A stretch of DNA of 64,000 nucleotides from Geosiphon pyriformis (GCA_016748015.1 JAAOMT010000771.1:9368-73367); one strand, 5' to 3'. Counted from the first letter of the stretch, positions 47,116 to 60,251 are shown. A program made the numbers and translations. The notes: a model not told the origin generated them from the sequence alone.

Positions 47116-48850
47116 TAATAAATATGAAATATAAATTTATCATCCAATAACTGAATTAAATTTTAGAATTAAGTAGTAAAAAATTGATAATTTTTAGCTT
47201 GTTATTTATGTTTTGCAAGAATAAAGAGTAGAAAAAGAGTAGTTTAAGATTTTTTACAAGAGTGAAAAACAGAAAAGAATAGTTTTAGTTTAAGATTTCT
47301 TACAAAAGTAAAGAATGGAAAAAAATAGCCACATTTGTCAATTATTTTTTCTATATTTATTTAGTTTATATAGAAAAATTGTTTACTTATTGCCAATTTT
47401 GATAAACTTTTGTTATTTACTGTTTTTTATTTAAGCCTATTGAAATTTAATTGAGAAATTTGAAATAATCAATATAAAATATTTAAGAAACCTAATATAT
47501 AATAAACTATTCTAATTAATATAAGTATTTTTAAATAATAATAGTTCAGTAATAACTTTAAAAATTGCTAATATTGGCTTAAGTCCAAACAATAATAACA
47601 TTATTTTTAAACCACTGGTTAAATATTTTTGAGACTTTTTTTACACAAGTTCGGATTTAAATATTAAAATTTAAGCTATATTAAGCATACTTAATATACT
47701 TTTTTTACCATATAAAACAAAAATTCTTTGCCCTTGCTATTAAAATATATTAATTTGATTAACTATAAATGAAAAATTTAGCATTTTTGAAAAAAAACAA
47801 TGAGTAAAACTATTTGCCAAAAATTATGTTCCATCTGGTCATTCAATATATTCTTATTATAAATATGTGAAAATTTTGATTTATTACTTAGGAGTTATTA
47901 ATGCTCAAGTAACTTTGATATATTTTAGAATATTATTGTCAAAACCAATCACATGTAATAATTTTTGAGTTAAATAGAAAAGAGTTTTATTGTTATATAA
48001 AATCTAATATCTAAATCTTTTAAATTAAGTTTTGTTTCAATTAATTATAGATTTTTATTTATTTATACAAAGTAATTTTTTAATGCTCAAATTATTTTTG
48101 ATACTTTTTAAATTTAATAAAAGAAATATATTCAAAATTTTGAAAGGTGTAATAATTCTGAAATTAATATTATAAACTCATATTATAGTAATTTTTCACA
48201 TAAAAGTTTTATATTTAAAACAGGTTTGAAAACAAATAATTTATATTTATCATTTAATATTTAGTATTTGAAAATTTAATAATTAGTTCATTTTAGTTTA
48301 ATGTATTTATTTTATTTATTTTTTAGTAGAAATTAATAAAAACAAACTTAATATATATATTTTATTTATCTTTTTTATTTCTATAATATGCTTTTTAGTA
48401 AATGGTTAAAAGCAACTGCTAGGCTTTTGTACTATTATTTAAATAGTAAATTTTATTATATTCAAAAAACAATTATTATTTTAAAAGTAATTTGTGGTTT
48501 TCATTCTTTAATTACTTTTGGTTGCAAAAGATAGTTTCATTCAAAATTGTTTAAAGTAGCTTGTAAATTCATTTCAATAATAGAGAAATAAAAAAATATT
48601 AAAATGAAAGCTTTATAAGTTTTTCGAATAAGCTTTGTATTAGAAAACAGGCAAAATTTATGTTTCAAATATCTTATGCAGCCTTGGCACTAAGTTTTGC
48701 ATCAAAATTATTCAATATTCAGTCTTGAATTATTTTTTAAAAATGGTAATTTATAGATTAAATATTAATTTACAAATGATTTTGAGTTTTTTATTACATT
48801 AACATATTACAAACAGTCATGAAATAACCAAAATAAGAATCCAAATAAAA
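47116..48850 (+). other. AT-rich sequence, nothing identified
   Basis: A loose repeat of GAGTAGTTTAAGATTTTTTAC type occurs twice (47225-47310). The rest has only short open frames. The missing 3' half of LINE copy 2 is not recognisable here. Confidence 0.4.
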
Positions 48851-48859
48851 CATTATAGC

Positions 48860-49620
48860 TGTGTTCATATCTTTATGAACATCTGTATTACAATTTTTCA
48901 AAGTAAAATTTTTTTTAATACACAATTTAACTTCTTGAACAAAAATAATTTTCAAATTTTACTGGTAATTCTAGCCTATATCTTTCTGTCATCAAAGATT
49001 CTGAACATTCATATACATTTGGTCATGTTTTACTTCAATAACTTAAACAATTACATGACATTTTATCACCTGAACATAATATAAAAACTCATTGCCAAAA
49101 TGCAATTTTAGATATTTTGGAACAAAATCATTGTAGTTTGTCATACAAAATATTTTTCCTGAGAGTTTTGTGTTAACATAGTAAGAAAACATCAAATTTT
49201 CAATTCATGATTGCTTGTATATATAAATCTCAATATCTAGCCTCCATTGTTTGACCCATCTAAATCGAAATTGAAAATATAATTCAGCAAAAATTGCATA
49301 TATATTATAAAAATTCTAATGAATTTTTTTAGAAAACTCAAATGTTTTATTATGTAAAATATTAATGTCAATTTTATTATTCTTACTAAAACTCTATGCC
49401 TAGTAAATACAAGCCTCTTATATTTTCAATGTTTAAAAATCTCATCAATCTTTTTTTCCAATTTCGAATGTTCAGCAAAAAACTTTTAATAAAATTCTTC
49501 ATCAATTATTGAACCTTTAATCTTTGTTATATAAAATTTGTAATCTTTTATTTTAAGCAAACTCAATTGTTAAAAATTTTCCTTTATAAGAAACTTGAAA
49601 TTCTTTGTCTAGTCTAAATT
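48860..49620 (-). pseudogene. Unidentified coding relic
   Basis: On the minus strand, stretches read like real protein despite stops: KIKDYKFYITKIKGSIIDEE, KFFAEHSKLEKKIDEIFKH, NIYAIFAELYFQFRFRWVKQ and FVPKYLKLHFGNEFLYYVQ. They occur in order over about 700 bp with a few frame changes. I do not recognise the family. The composition (helical, charged, aromatic-rich) and the decay pattern fit a dead transposon or gene copy. The plus-strand frame at 48875-49084 is its shadow. Confidence 0.4.
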
Positions 49621-51606
49621 TTTTGATTTTCACTGATATTTAAAAATTGTTTCAGTTTTAAAGAAAATTTTTCTCAATTTAAGTTTGATTAGGATGCTTT
49701 AAAAACTTACCATATATGTTTAGAGGTTAATTTGTAATTTTTTTCTAAGCAAGAAGCTCTTTGTAAAACATAAACATATAATTCAAATTTTGTATTACAA
49801 ACATCAGTTTTAGATAACCATATTTTGTTATTAAGAGATCATAAACGACAATATTTGTTGGTAATTATGAGGAATATCATTGAAAATCATTGCTTATTGT
49901 CTTAAATTTAAAATTTTCTAAAAAAAAATAAACTTTAAAAGCTTTAATTAACATTCAGACTCATTTTGAAATAAGAAAATTTTCTTTTTATTTGTTGATT
50001 TTTCCATGACAATTTATTCTGTGCTCTATTTTACAATTATTAGCGATAACAAATGGTGAAATTTGTATTTTACTTTTTATTTTAAAATTTACATCATATT
50101 TCAAAATAGTTTAAATCTTAACTTGCTTTAAAACATATATTTTCAACTAAACAAATGAAAATTTGATCTTATCAAAATTTACAAGATTGAGATAAATAGT
50201 TAAAAAACCATAAATTTATTTTAACTCTGTATTACACTCCAAAAAGTAACTTCTAATTCGAAATTAAATACAAAAATTCAGTATTTTTCAGATTTACTTT
50301 ATTTTTAACTAAATAAAGTCTCATATATGAATATCTAATTGCAATACAAATTAAATAATCTAAGATTAAAAAAAGAGCAAAGTCTTAAGAAATACAAATA
50401 AAACATAATAACAAAATATTATTATAATATTTTAAACTTACGGCTTAATTCTAAAAGAAATTAGATCTTCAAAATATATATATTCTAATTTTTTTTAGTA
50501 AAATTATAATATAATATCTAAAAAATGCTTTGTTTTACACAACAACAGTTACACTTTTTGTTTTCTTGGCAATAATATTCATAGTTTTTTACCCATTTTT
50601 TCGATTCCAATTCTATAGTAAATAGAAAATTCACAAAAATAAACTTGTGCTATTTGCTTCCTAAATTTTAGACCATATAAAAATATTAAAATTTCTAAAC
50701 TTTTAAATAGTTTCAATTAATAGCATTAAAAAAAGTGAGATTAATAATATTCTTTAAAATATGAATTGTTCTTAAACAGATAATAATTTTGTCTTTAAAA
50801 ATTTTTTACTTTTACTTTAATCTTAATTTCAATCTTCAACTTAAAACAATAGAAATTCTATTATAAGTTATCTTTAAATTCTAGCAGCATTACATATATA
50901 AATGATTATTATTCAATTTTAAGCTAAAAAAATGTTATTTAAAATCTTTTAAATAAAACTTATATATATATATTTTTTATTACAATCAAAAATATTTTTT
51001 ATATTAGATTTTCTAATAATTTTTGTAATTTAGTGTAATATTAACTCATTTTTATATATTGCTGAATCTTTGACAATTAACAACATAATTATCAGAACCA
51101 TAAATTTTTTTAATATCTAACAAGTATATAAATATAAATATTTATATATTAATATATTTTTATCCATTGTTTAACTTAAAAATAAATAAATTTAAATTTT
51201 TACATAAAACATAATTTTTTTAATTTATAAAAAAATAGTCAAAATTGGTGTAACTCTTTAAAATATGGTTTTAATACAAAAATAATAAATATATTTTTCT
51301 AAAGTAAAGAAAAACAGTATGATATATATAAATATATATATAAAAATAATTTATAAATAGAAAATTTTTGTAAAAAAGTTGAAAGTTATTATATTTTATA
51401 ATATTAAAATTGTGCTTAATACAATACAATACAATATTATGTACAACATAAAAAGCAAAATATTTAAGCTTTAAAATATAGTAAAATTGCTTAATTAAAA
51501 AAAATCTGCTATACTTTTGATATCTTGATATAAACTTAAAATTAAGTACAAATTATAAAAATAATTATAAAACTTTATATAATATATTACTATTGTAAAT
51601 AAGATA
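49621..51606. other. AT-rich sequence, nothing identified
   Basis: About 2 kb without a supportable gene. The start of the minus-strand relic at 48860-49620 may extend into it. Confidence 0.4.
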
Positions 51607-52860
51607 CAATCTGGTAAAAAATAAATTGAAAAAATATGAATTTACTAAGATTGCATTTGGTTTAATCATTTTTAATATGTTTTGTAATAGTAAAAATAGA
51701 AACAGAATATTAGGTAAGTGGCTGAGCTCTAAAAAAATTTTCTTGCATATTAACTAATAGTTTTTTTTAAAACTTGTCTTTGAAATACTGATTTCAAAGC
51801 AAAAAACACAATGGCAAGTTTTATTACATTTTTAAAAGCAAGGAATACAAAAGACAAAAAAAATACAGAATAAAACGAATATATTTCTTTCTACAATCTA
51901 TAATATTCTTGAAAAACTCAAAAAAAAAAACAATAAAACATGCAAGTAATAATAGTTAGCCAAAAAAAATTATGAGAAATTCTTCAAAAGTATTAGAGCA
52001 GAATATTTATAGAAATTCCGTAGTTTTATCTAGATATTTAGCAATAAAGTTGTCTAAAAAAGGAATAAATTTTTCTCATGTTACTATTCAAAACCATTTA
52101 TTCAACCTTAATTATAAAAAAAGTCTTTCTAAAGCAACTTCAATGTTGATTGAAGAGCATAAGCAAAAACGTATAAAATGGGCCAAAAAATATCTAAATA
52201 ATGATTGAAAAAGAACAGTTTTTATTGATAAAACATATTTTCAATTTTTTCAAAACATGGTAAAACATTGGCATAAAAGTACTCGACTAATTAATTCTAT
52301 GTCTAAAGATTGAACAAAAATTTTTGTGTAGGGGGTTTTTATGAAAATGAAAAACTGGTTTATTCTGTTTTGTTTAAATAATGAATGCTTAATTTATATA
52401 GATATTTTTTGTAACCACTTACCTGAAATTAGAGCAATGCTGAGGGATAATTGACAATTCTAACAAAATAATAATTCCAAGAATATTAACAAGCTTGTCA
52501 AAAAGTTTATTGCTGAGAATACAACTGATTTATTGGGATGGCCATCTAATAGTCCCGACTTAAACCCAATAGAAAATCTTTGAGATATTGTTAAAAAAAT
52601 GTAGAAAAAAGAATGTCTTAAAATCGTAGTGAATTAGAAAAATTTATAGAGGAAGAGTGGCAAGATATTCTTGAATCTATCTTAATTGGTTTAGTAGAAT
52701 CAATGAAGTGATGTTTTGAAATAATAATTAAGACAAATCATGAAAGAATTTTCTATTAATTTTTTTTAATAAAATTATATGGTATTTGACATTTTAATAA
52801 AAATTGTTTGGTATATTAGTTAAGACATAATAATTATTATTTTTTTTTTACCAAACTGGA
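51607..52860 (+). mobile_element. Tc1/mariner-type DNA transposon, degraded
   Basis: Flanked by TA dinucleotides (51605-51606 and 52861-52862). Terminal inverted repeats: CAATCTGGTAAAAA at the left and TTTTTACCAAACTGG at the right. It is 1254 bp long and encodes one transposase relic. Confidence 0.8.
51811..52759 (+). pseudogene. Tc1/mariner transposase, degraded
   Basis: A probable start ATG lies at 51811. The only longer open part is 51972-52208. The DDE triad region is recognisable: TVFIDKTYF (DET reads DKT) near 52218, FCNHLPEIRAML, QNNNSKN where DNDPKH is usual (near 52462), and SNSPDLNPIENLWDIVKK near 52545-52600. Both damaged motifs fit G-to-A changes. It would have cut and pasted the element at TA sites; it is now inactive. 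Confidence 0.8.
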
Positions 52861-53747
52861 TATATGATACAACTTATAATATACATTAAATATAACATAA
52901 TATAATTATTTAATATATTATGCTAATAATAAAAATATGTATAATATTATAAATTTTTTTAAAATTATAATGTTTAATTATTAATACATATTTTCAAGAT
53001 TTGTAATTTTCAAATTTGAAAATATGTAAATTAATGTTAATATATTAAATAACAAAAATATGTGTAATTTTAACCAAGTAATTTGTTTTAAAAAATTAGA
53101 ATAAAAAATTATTCAAATTTTTAAATGTTTTAACAAAATATTTAAATTAAGTTGAGTATTTTTAATAATATATTAAAAGTAATATATAAATTCTTATAGC
53201 CAAGCTTAAAATATACTATAAACAAAAAAGTTTGATTTTTAAAGATATATTTTATATATGTTAATTCAATAAAACATATTAACAAAATTGGCTTGAAAAT
53301 TTAAATAAATATAGTTTTGTTTAAAAAAATTAGCATATAAGGTGTCTTAAATATTAAAATTGGTTAATTAAAAATTTGGATTTTAGTTTTATAGTAATGT
53401 TGTTTTATTTGGCTCAAATGATTAGTTACATTTAAAAAAAGCATAATTTGCATTATTTTAAAATATTTATATGTTATAAAGAAATAAATAAATAATACTC
53501 AATAAAGCATTTTCAAAAAAAACCAATAATAAAAAAATTAACTTAAATATAGTAAAATTTAAAAATATTTTATGAAATAATGTTTGTTTAAAATTAAAAA
53601 TAATATATAATAAATATTGCACAATACAATAATTATTAAAAATAACAATTATATTGCAGAGATTAAATTTTTAGCACCAGTTATTATTGATATAATTTAA
53701 AAATAATGGCTTTGTTATTTAAATCATAAATTTATATTGATAGATAA
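52861..53747. other. AT-rich sequence, nothing identified
   Basis: Nearly pure A and T between the Tc1 element and the kinase-paralogue relic. No gene is supported. Confidence 0.5.
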
Positions 53748-54080
53748 AGATCTGAAACGTTATTGACACAAACTAAACAGATATTAATGCAATATTTTTC
53801 TCAAACCATAACAAAATGCACAAAACAACATGGCCAGTATTAAAGCTATTAAATATTAATTAGAGCTAACTATAGTCTAGTATTAGAAATATATAAAGAA
53901 GCTAAAGAGATTTAGGGAGAGTAAGTAGACAAAAAGATTAAGTAAATTGCAAAATAAACTAATTAATAGAATATGGAGAGACAATTATGAAAGAACAATA
54001 TGAATAGAAGAAAAGCAAAAACTGAAAAAGCGAGAAAAAAAGCTAAAGATGAGCAAAAATATATGGAGATTTTAGATAGT
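53748..54080 (+). pseudogene. Decayed copy of the kinase-like gene's promoter and first exon
   Basis: 53748-53829 matches the 79-bp block upstream of the intact kinase-like gene, and the ATG at 53830 sits in ACATGG. The following frame begins MASIKAIKY-stop-LEL, against MASVEDIKRQLEV in the intact gene, and continues with EEKQKLKKREKKAKDEQK where the intact gene has its E/K-rich coiled coil. It has several stops and gaps. The rest of the gene is absent, and a Tc1-type element follows within 70 bp. Confidence 0.65.
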
Positions 54081-54146
54081 TTGTTTGTATATATATTATT
54101 ATTATTGATTTTAAGTATTCTTTAACTTTAAATATAATTTAATATA

Positions 54147-54750
54147 CAAAAGGTGTTCAAAAGTTTCCAAACAAACTTTGGAGTAATATTCTACATGTTT
54201 AAATAATTAAAAAAGCATGAGTTTATTACTAAATTAAGTTAGTTAATTATTTAATTATGTGTTTTTTATTTTTTAAACATGTATATATAATGTTTTTTTA
54301 TAACATTTATAATTAATTTTATTTATATTTGTTTTTTTATAAAATAAAATATAATACATATATAAGATTTTTTCATTATTTTTATTAAAACAAAATAGAA
54401 ACAAAAAAAGAATTAATGATTACTTAATGTAATACTATATGCTTATTATAACAGCATAGCAAGAAATATTGTGATATTGTCAACATAGTTAATTACAGCT
54501 TGACAGCAGTTTCAAATACAATAAAACGATTTAAAGAAACTGGTTTAATTAATTCAAGATCTTATTTAGAATATCTATATTTATTTACTCACCAAAAATA
54601 TTACCAATTTAAATATTTAGTAATATTTAATGAAAAAATTTAGAAAATTACTATAAAATTATAAATATGTTGTTTATTTTGTTTTATTTTATAAAAAAAA
54701 AATATTATTGTTAAATAAAATCTTGTTTAGAAACTTTTAAACACTTTCTG
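54147..54750 (+). mobile_element. Internally deleted Tc1-type element (MITE-like) with HTH remnant
   Basis: 604 bp between TA dinucleotides (54145-54146 and 54751-54752). The ends are inverted repeats of about 30 bp: CAAAAGGTGTTCAAAAGTTT at the left, and the reverse complement of the right end reads CAGAAAGTGTTTAAAAGTTT. Inside, VSNTIKRFKETGLINSRS (about 54500-54560) is the DNA-binding helix-turn-helix of a Tc1 transposase. The catalytic domain is missing. Confidence 0.75.
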
Positions 54751-54894
54751 TAAGACTCAATATATCAATTTCTGGTATTATTTGTGTTCTTTTTATCATG
54801 TCTAATCATCTTATATATATCTTTATCTTGAATAAAACTGTATATGATAACAGTAAATATCAACATATCAAATAAGATTCCAAGATACCTACTA

Positions 54895-55270
54895 TCTATG
54901 AATTGCAGAAATACAAGTGAAAAATCAGCAAAAAGAGATTCTGATTAAATTTATCCAAGAATATTCTGAAGCTGCACATAAAAAATGCTTTGAATTTAGT
55001 TCAACTTCCAAATTATTGTCAATGAATCAACTTGAAAAAGAATAGAAAATTATCATTATGAAGTATTTGAAAGAATATAAAATACTGATTTATTTCGATT
55101 CAAAAACAGTTCAATTAACAAAAAGTGCAGTTGAAGATGTTATGTAGAAATTCCGGGAATTTAGTTTTGTGGATGAAGATTTTTGGAGCATAAATATTAT
55201 AGTTTACATCAAATTTATCGACTTTAATTGAGCAAAAAAGACAGAAAAAGCAAGATATCCTGCATTTTAA
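54895..55270 (+). pseudogene. Unidentified coding relic
   Basis: One frame reads about 120 codons with only three internal stops (TAG near 55045, TAG near 55146, TGA near 55230). Segments include NQQKEILIKFIQEYSEAAHK, CFEFSSTSKLLSMNQLEKE, KYLKEYKILIYFDSKTVQL and KFREFSFVDEDFWSIN. It is helical, charged and host-gene-like in composition. I do not recognise it. It lies next to the kinase-paralogue relic but does not match the kinase gene. Confidence 0.4.
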
Positions 55271-57990
55271 ACCCAAAAATTGACTAACATGAAAATTTTT
55301 GAAATAACATGTTCATAAAAAAAGAACATAATATTCATTTAGTTAGTAATATTTACTGCAATAAAAAATTTAAGCTTTTAATAAGATATCATTTTTTTAA
55401 ATGGCTAGATTAATTACAAATAAATATTTTTTATATTAGATTCACTTTTGAATATGTAAAATAGCTTAGTCTATCAGTCATAAAATTAGTCTTAATTTTT
55501 AATAATTAATTTATTATTAACAGATATGTTATTTATTATTATTATTATTTAAATAAAAAAAGATATTGTTTATAATTAAATTTAAATTAAGCATTATAAT
55601 TGATATAATTGCAACAAAATTAATGTTAACATCAAAAAAACCAATAAAACTAATATTATATTTCTTATAAAAAAATAATCAGACTTTAAAGTAAAAATAG
55701 TACTCTAAAAAACACAACAAATTTTTTTTCTGGTTTTTATGGCCATTTAAACAATATATAAAAAGAGTTGCAAAAAATAGTTTGGTTATTATTTTGTTGT
55801 TTCAGTTATAATTACATTTAACTAATTCTAATTATTCATTTAAAAAAACTTTAATTAAGAAAAACCTCTTATTTAAAGCCAAAAAAATTTGAAAAATATT
55901 AAATATTAAGAATAACTTTATAATATTATCATAATTTAAAACACAAAATGAATTATATTATTAATTTATTTTAGTTAATTTGAAAGTTTTTTCTTATTAA
56001 TGACAAATTAATAAAAAATTTCAAAATTTCTTAAATTAATAATTGTTATAATAAAATAAAAAATATTTTATTGATAAAATTATTATTTAATTAAAGTTTT
56101 TGTTATAAATGCAGTTCTATAATAAAATATTATTTAATATAATTTTAAATGAAAAAACTCAAAGCACTAAAACAACACATATGATATTAGTTATTTTTAA
56201 ATATCTAATAAAGCTTTATCATTGAATTTAAAAAACAAAAATTAAATATAAAAATATATGTAATTTTTATTTATAAGCAGATTAAGCAAAAAATTAAATT
56301 TTCAGTAATTTAAGTTATAACAATTTTAAACAAAATAAATAATTATTAAATATAATTTACAAGTACTTATAAAAATTGCTAATTATGATGGTTAAATAAA
56401 CATAATTATTTTACAAAATTATAAGTTATCATTATTTATGCAAAATTCAATAAAAAGTAAAACCTTTTTAAAACTAAAAAATATTTTTTCAGTAGAATTA
56501 TATTTCAAAAAAAATAACCAAATTAATTGCAAATTGAATATTTAAATAAAATAAGTTCGATATAAGTTAACCAAGCATTAATATTATTCAAAGCAAATAT
56601 CTAATTACAGCATTTTTCGAGCTTTTTTTGAATTAAAATAAACAGTTGCATATTTAATTCTTATATGAATAATAATTTTTTTTTTAAAAACAATTATTTT
56701 TTAACTAACTTTATGAATAAAATAATAAATAAAACTTAATATTTGTTTTTTTTTCGTTAAAAAGTCTTGTTTATATTAATTTTCATAATATATATAGTTT
56801 TTTTTAATTAAAACAAACTATTTAAAAGCCACCAAATTAGTTTTGCTTAATTTAATAAACTCAAAAACAATTTTTTGCCAAAAACATTAAACTACAGTTT
56901 GATTAACACAACTTAACTAAATTTAAAAAACCAATTATATAGCCATTTTTAAAGTGTTAACTGAAATTTTTCAACAATCATTTTTTAATTTTTGTAAGAA
57001 TTTACATATTTCAGATTAGTATTTGTAATTACATTATTTTTTCAGCCAATTTTTTTGTCTTAGCTAAGTCAAATTCTAATATAAATAATATTTTTATTAT
57101 TAACAAATTAATATTCAGAGTAAAGAATTTTTTAACAGTAATTTCAATCTTTTTTTGGTAAAAAACATTAGCAACTTTAAGTAAAATTAATAAGAATCTA
57201 TATTTCAATTACAATTTTTAAAGTTTAATTTGCCTAAATTTCTAATTTTTATGTGTTTAGTTTAAATTTATTTATGAATATTAATTTTTGAACCATGTAA
57301 ATTTTATTATTATTTAAATTAAAACTGGTTTTTTTAATATAATGTTTTTTAATGTTTTAATATTAGTTTTAGTTTTTTATTTATATTCTTTACTTTTTAA
57401 AACCAAAATCTTTTCCAAGAGAAATTAATAAAGTCATTAGAACTCTTAACATTTTTATCATCTTTCTTGTTTTTTTGCATCAAAATATCTCTTTTTAAGC
57501 TTGTATTAATTCTTTTTTAATTTTGCTATTAGATATATTCTTATTTAAGCTGTTTACAGCTGTCAATTTTTAAATAAAAAAGTTGTTAAACACTAAAATT
57601 TTTTTTTGGTTTCTTGACTCTTTTTTGTGGTTTAAATATCAAATTTTATTAAGAAATTTTTTTATTAATTAAAATGCAATATAATAAATTTCAAAAAATA
57701 ATTTTTTTCTTTATTAATTTTATAATTCCTCTGTAAAAAATTAAATATTAGATTATTGTAATAATATGCTTTTAAGCAAATTTTCAATAATAAATTTTAA
57801 GAATTTTTTTTTAGCTAAAACACAACCAATCACTAAAACTAATATATTAAGAATTTTAAACTGATGTAAATCTAATAATACACTATTCAACAATCAGAAT
57901 ATTTAATGTAACCAATTAATATACTCTTTAGAAAAAAATTCATCTCATCTCTTTAACAATATTCAAGATTATTTTGCAATCATTACAATA
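55271..57990. other. AT-rich sequence, nothing identified
   Basis: About 2.7 kb of A+T-dominated sequence with frequent homopolymers and no supportable frame, RNA gene or repeat. Confidence 0.45.
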
Positions 57991-57999
57991 TAATCTCAG

Positions 58000-58420
58000 C
58001 AAATAATTAATGCTCATCCAAAAAATTATTAGACCCATTTTGTATTTATGCTTCTTTTTCTAAAACTTCTCTCTAAAAATATTATAATATTTGCTCCAAA
58101 GCTACTGTAAAGCCTCTTTTGCTATTGGTCTATCAAGTTTATTTCTTGCCAACAACTTTCTTGCATAAATTTTTAATTTATCAAATTCTTGAAGTTGTAC
58201 AGAAGCCATTAGAATCAGGTATCCAATGAATTATATGTCAATACTCTTGTTATAACTTCTTAAAAAATCTTGGGTACATGGTTTTCTTCAGCAAAGTGTG
58301 CACCAGAAGCAGCTAAAATAGTATAATATATATCATCAAAGTTGATTATGAATTACTTATCTCGATAGATGAATTTTAACACATTTTCTCAACAGATATT
58401 ACAATACATGATTTTTATTT
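58000..58420 (-). pseudogene. Host-like coding relic, family unknown
   Basis: On the minus strand an ATG at 58209 opens MASVQLQEFDKLKIYARKLL, continuing ARNKLDRPIAKEALQ, then TAG and a further readable stretch. A second frame upstream reads AASGAHFAEENHVPKIF. Which frame is original is unclear; an intron or a frameshift may lie between them. Confidence 0.3.
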
Positions 58421-59639
58421 TATAAAAAGCCTAGGAATAAATGTTTTAATCATAAAATACCTATATTTCTCAGATAAATCAAATGAAAGCAAAGGATACC
58501 TTAAGGGTAGTTAAAATATAGTATAATACTTTGATTAGTTGTTTCTTTAATTCTGGTTTTTATACTATATCCTTTAGTGAAAAAATTACAAATGGTGCTT
58601 CAGTTTTATTCTTGTTGATGTGCTTTAACTGATCAATAAAAAAAACTTTGTGGTTGAACATGTTTTTGTAAATAGCTTGGATATATACAATAGACTGTGT
58701 CAAGTGGTAACATTTTATAACAACATTTTGCATTAATTCAACTACCTTGCTATTTGATTGGAAAAAGATGACAAATTCTTGCTAAAAATATTGTAAAACA
58801 GTTTGGCAAAGTAGAAGTAATAATTGATCAATGTTAATTCCGATAATAAAAGTTTTTATGCATCTTTCTAGCTCATTCAGTTCACAAGTAAACAAATCCT
58901 TTTGCAAAATCTGTTTTTCTTCCAAATACAAATAGGAATATGTTACTATGGTAGTGCATACATAATATTCAAAAATGTAAGAATATTGTTCATACGTCTA
59001 TATTAACTTTTCAATTAGTTTTTTTATTAGTATAAAAATTCTTTTTTTTTCCTTTCACAAAACAAGCATCTGATACTAAATAAGAAAGATTAGGTTGTAA
59101 TTTTCTAGTGAAAGTATGTAAAGACATGTTTCGGCCATATTTATTTACTTATGATCCAATAATAAAAAACTTAACAATAAGCGTATTCCAAAATGCAATG
59201 AATAAATTATTGGTGGTGCTAACAAATAGTGGAAAAGCAATATGTAGGATAAATTCATTCCACACTTTTAAGAAAGAATTTTCTAAGCTCATAAAGATTT
59301 TATTTAAATAATCTGAAGAAAGCTTTTCTTTAAAATGTTGTTCATAAAAAAATGTGTAAACTTTGATTGAATTTATAGACAGTTGTTAAAGCCAACTAAA
59401 TAAATTCAACTTTCCTATAATGTAAGGTGGTTTTGCATTAAGAATTTCCTTAGTCTAAAAGTATAAATCAGAATTTGTATTGGAGAAAAGCCAATTAAAC
59501 ATACAAATTCAAACATATGTGTTTTTTAATATACTTTCTACTTACCATCAATGTATTTTTTTGCTTGTTTAGTAGTGATAAAAAAACAAGAGATGCAAAA
59601 GTGCAAGTTAATCAATATATACAAAAAAAAATGAATGGC
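58421..59639 (-). other. Ambiguous decayed region
   Basis: Minus-strand pieces such as EKLSSDYLNKIFMSLENSFL (near 59310) and MSLHTFTRKLQPNLSYLVSD (near 59100) look coding, but no frame can be followed. It may belong to the same lost gene as the SAM-like relic upstream. The plus-strand 67-codon frame at 59108-59311 overlaps these pieces and is probably a shadow. Confidence 0.3.
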
Positions 59640-60251
59640 ATGTTTAACAGATGGTTGTATTATTTACTCAATTATCTTGCTCTTTGTCTTTAAGTTTTTT
59701 AACCAAAAGAGCAATTCTTATTGCTGGTTCTTTTTTAAGTCATATCACATAAATTCTTCTATGGTTAACAACAAAAAGTCTTGACCAGCAATTTTGTTAA
59801 TTTCGATTATATTAAGATCTTCTTTTATAAAATATAGATCAGCTTTTTTTTTCTCAAAAAACTTAATAACTTGTTGTGAAATCTATTTCTTAACTTTTTT
59901 GTTTGTGGTAGTTGAAGCAATATCTTGACTTGAAGTGTTAAGTTTTTTTTTGTCCACATTTTCTTAGACAGATTTACCAACATAAAAGTTAAGGCCTAAG
60001 AAAGCTATTTTTTTATAGATAACAATGAATAATTCTCCAAACAATACTCATATCAAGTCTACTTTATCTTGAGTTAGTTCTGATTTCAGAAGAATTCTGT
60101 TTGAGTTAGATACATAATATGTATTAACATCAGTGATTATAAAATTCTGGTTCTTATCTATTTTCTTTTTTTTCTTTTTTATAGTCAAATCAATGCCAAC
60201 TACCACAAAAATACTAATTACATCTTCAATAGTTTTCTTTTTGCCACTCAT
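59640..60251 (-). pseudogene. SAM-domain-like protein, degraded
   Basis: The ATG at 60251 opens 67 codons (MSGKKKTIEDVISIFVVVGI, then a Lys run). After a TGA the same frame continues with stops. Its C-terminal part holds FFEKKKADLYFIKEDLNIIE, then INKIAGQDFLLLTIEEFM, stop, YDLKK, which follows the sterile-alpha-motif pattern (helix, G-x-xFLxLT, L-GI-like end). SAM domains mediate protein-protein contacts. Stops fit CGA and CAA loss. Confidence 0.4.
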
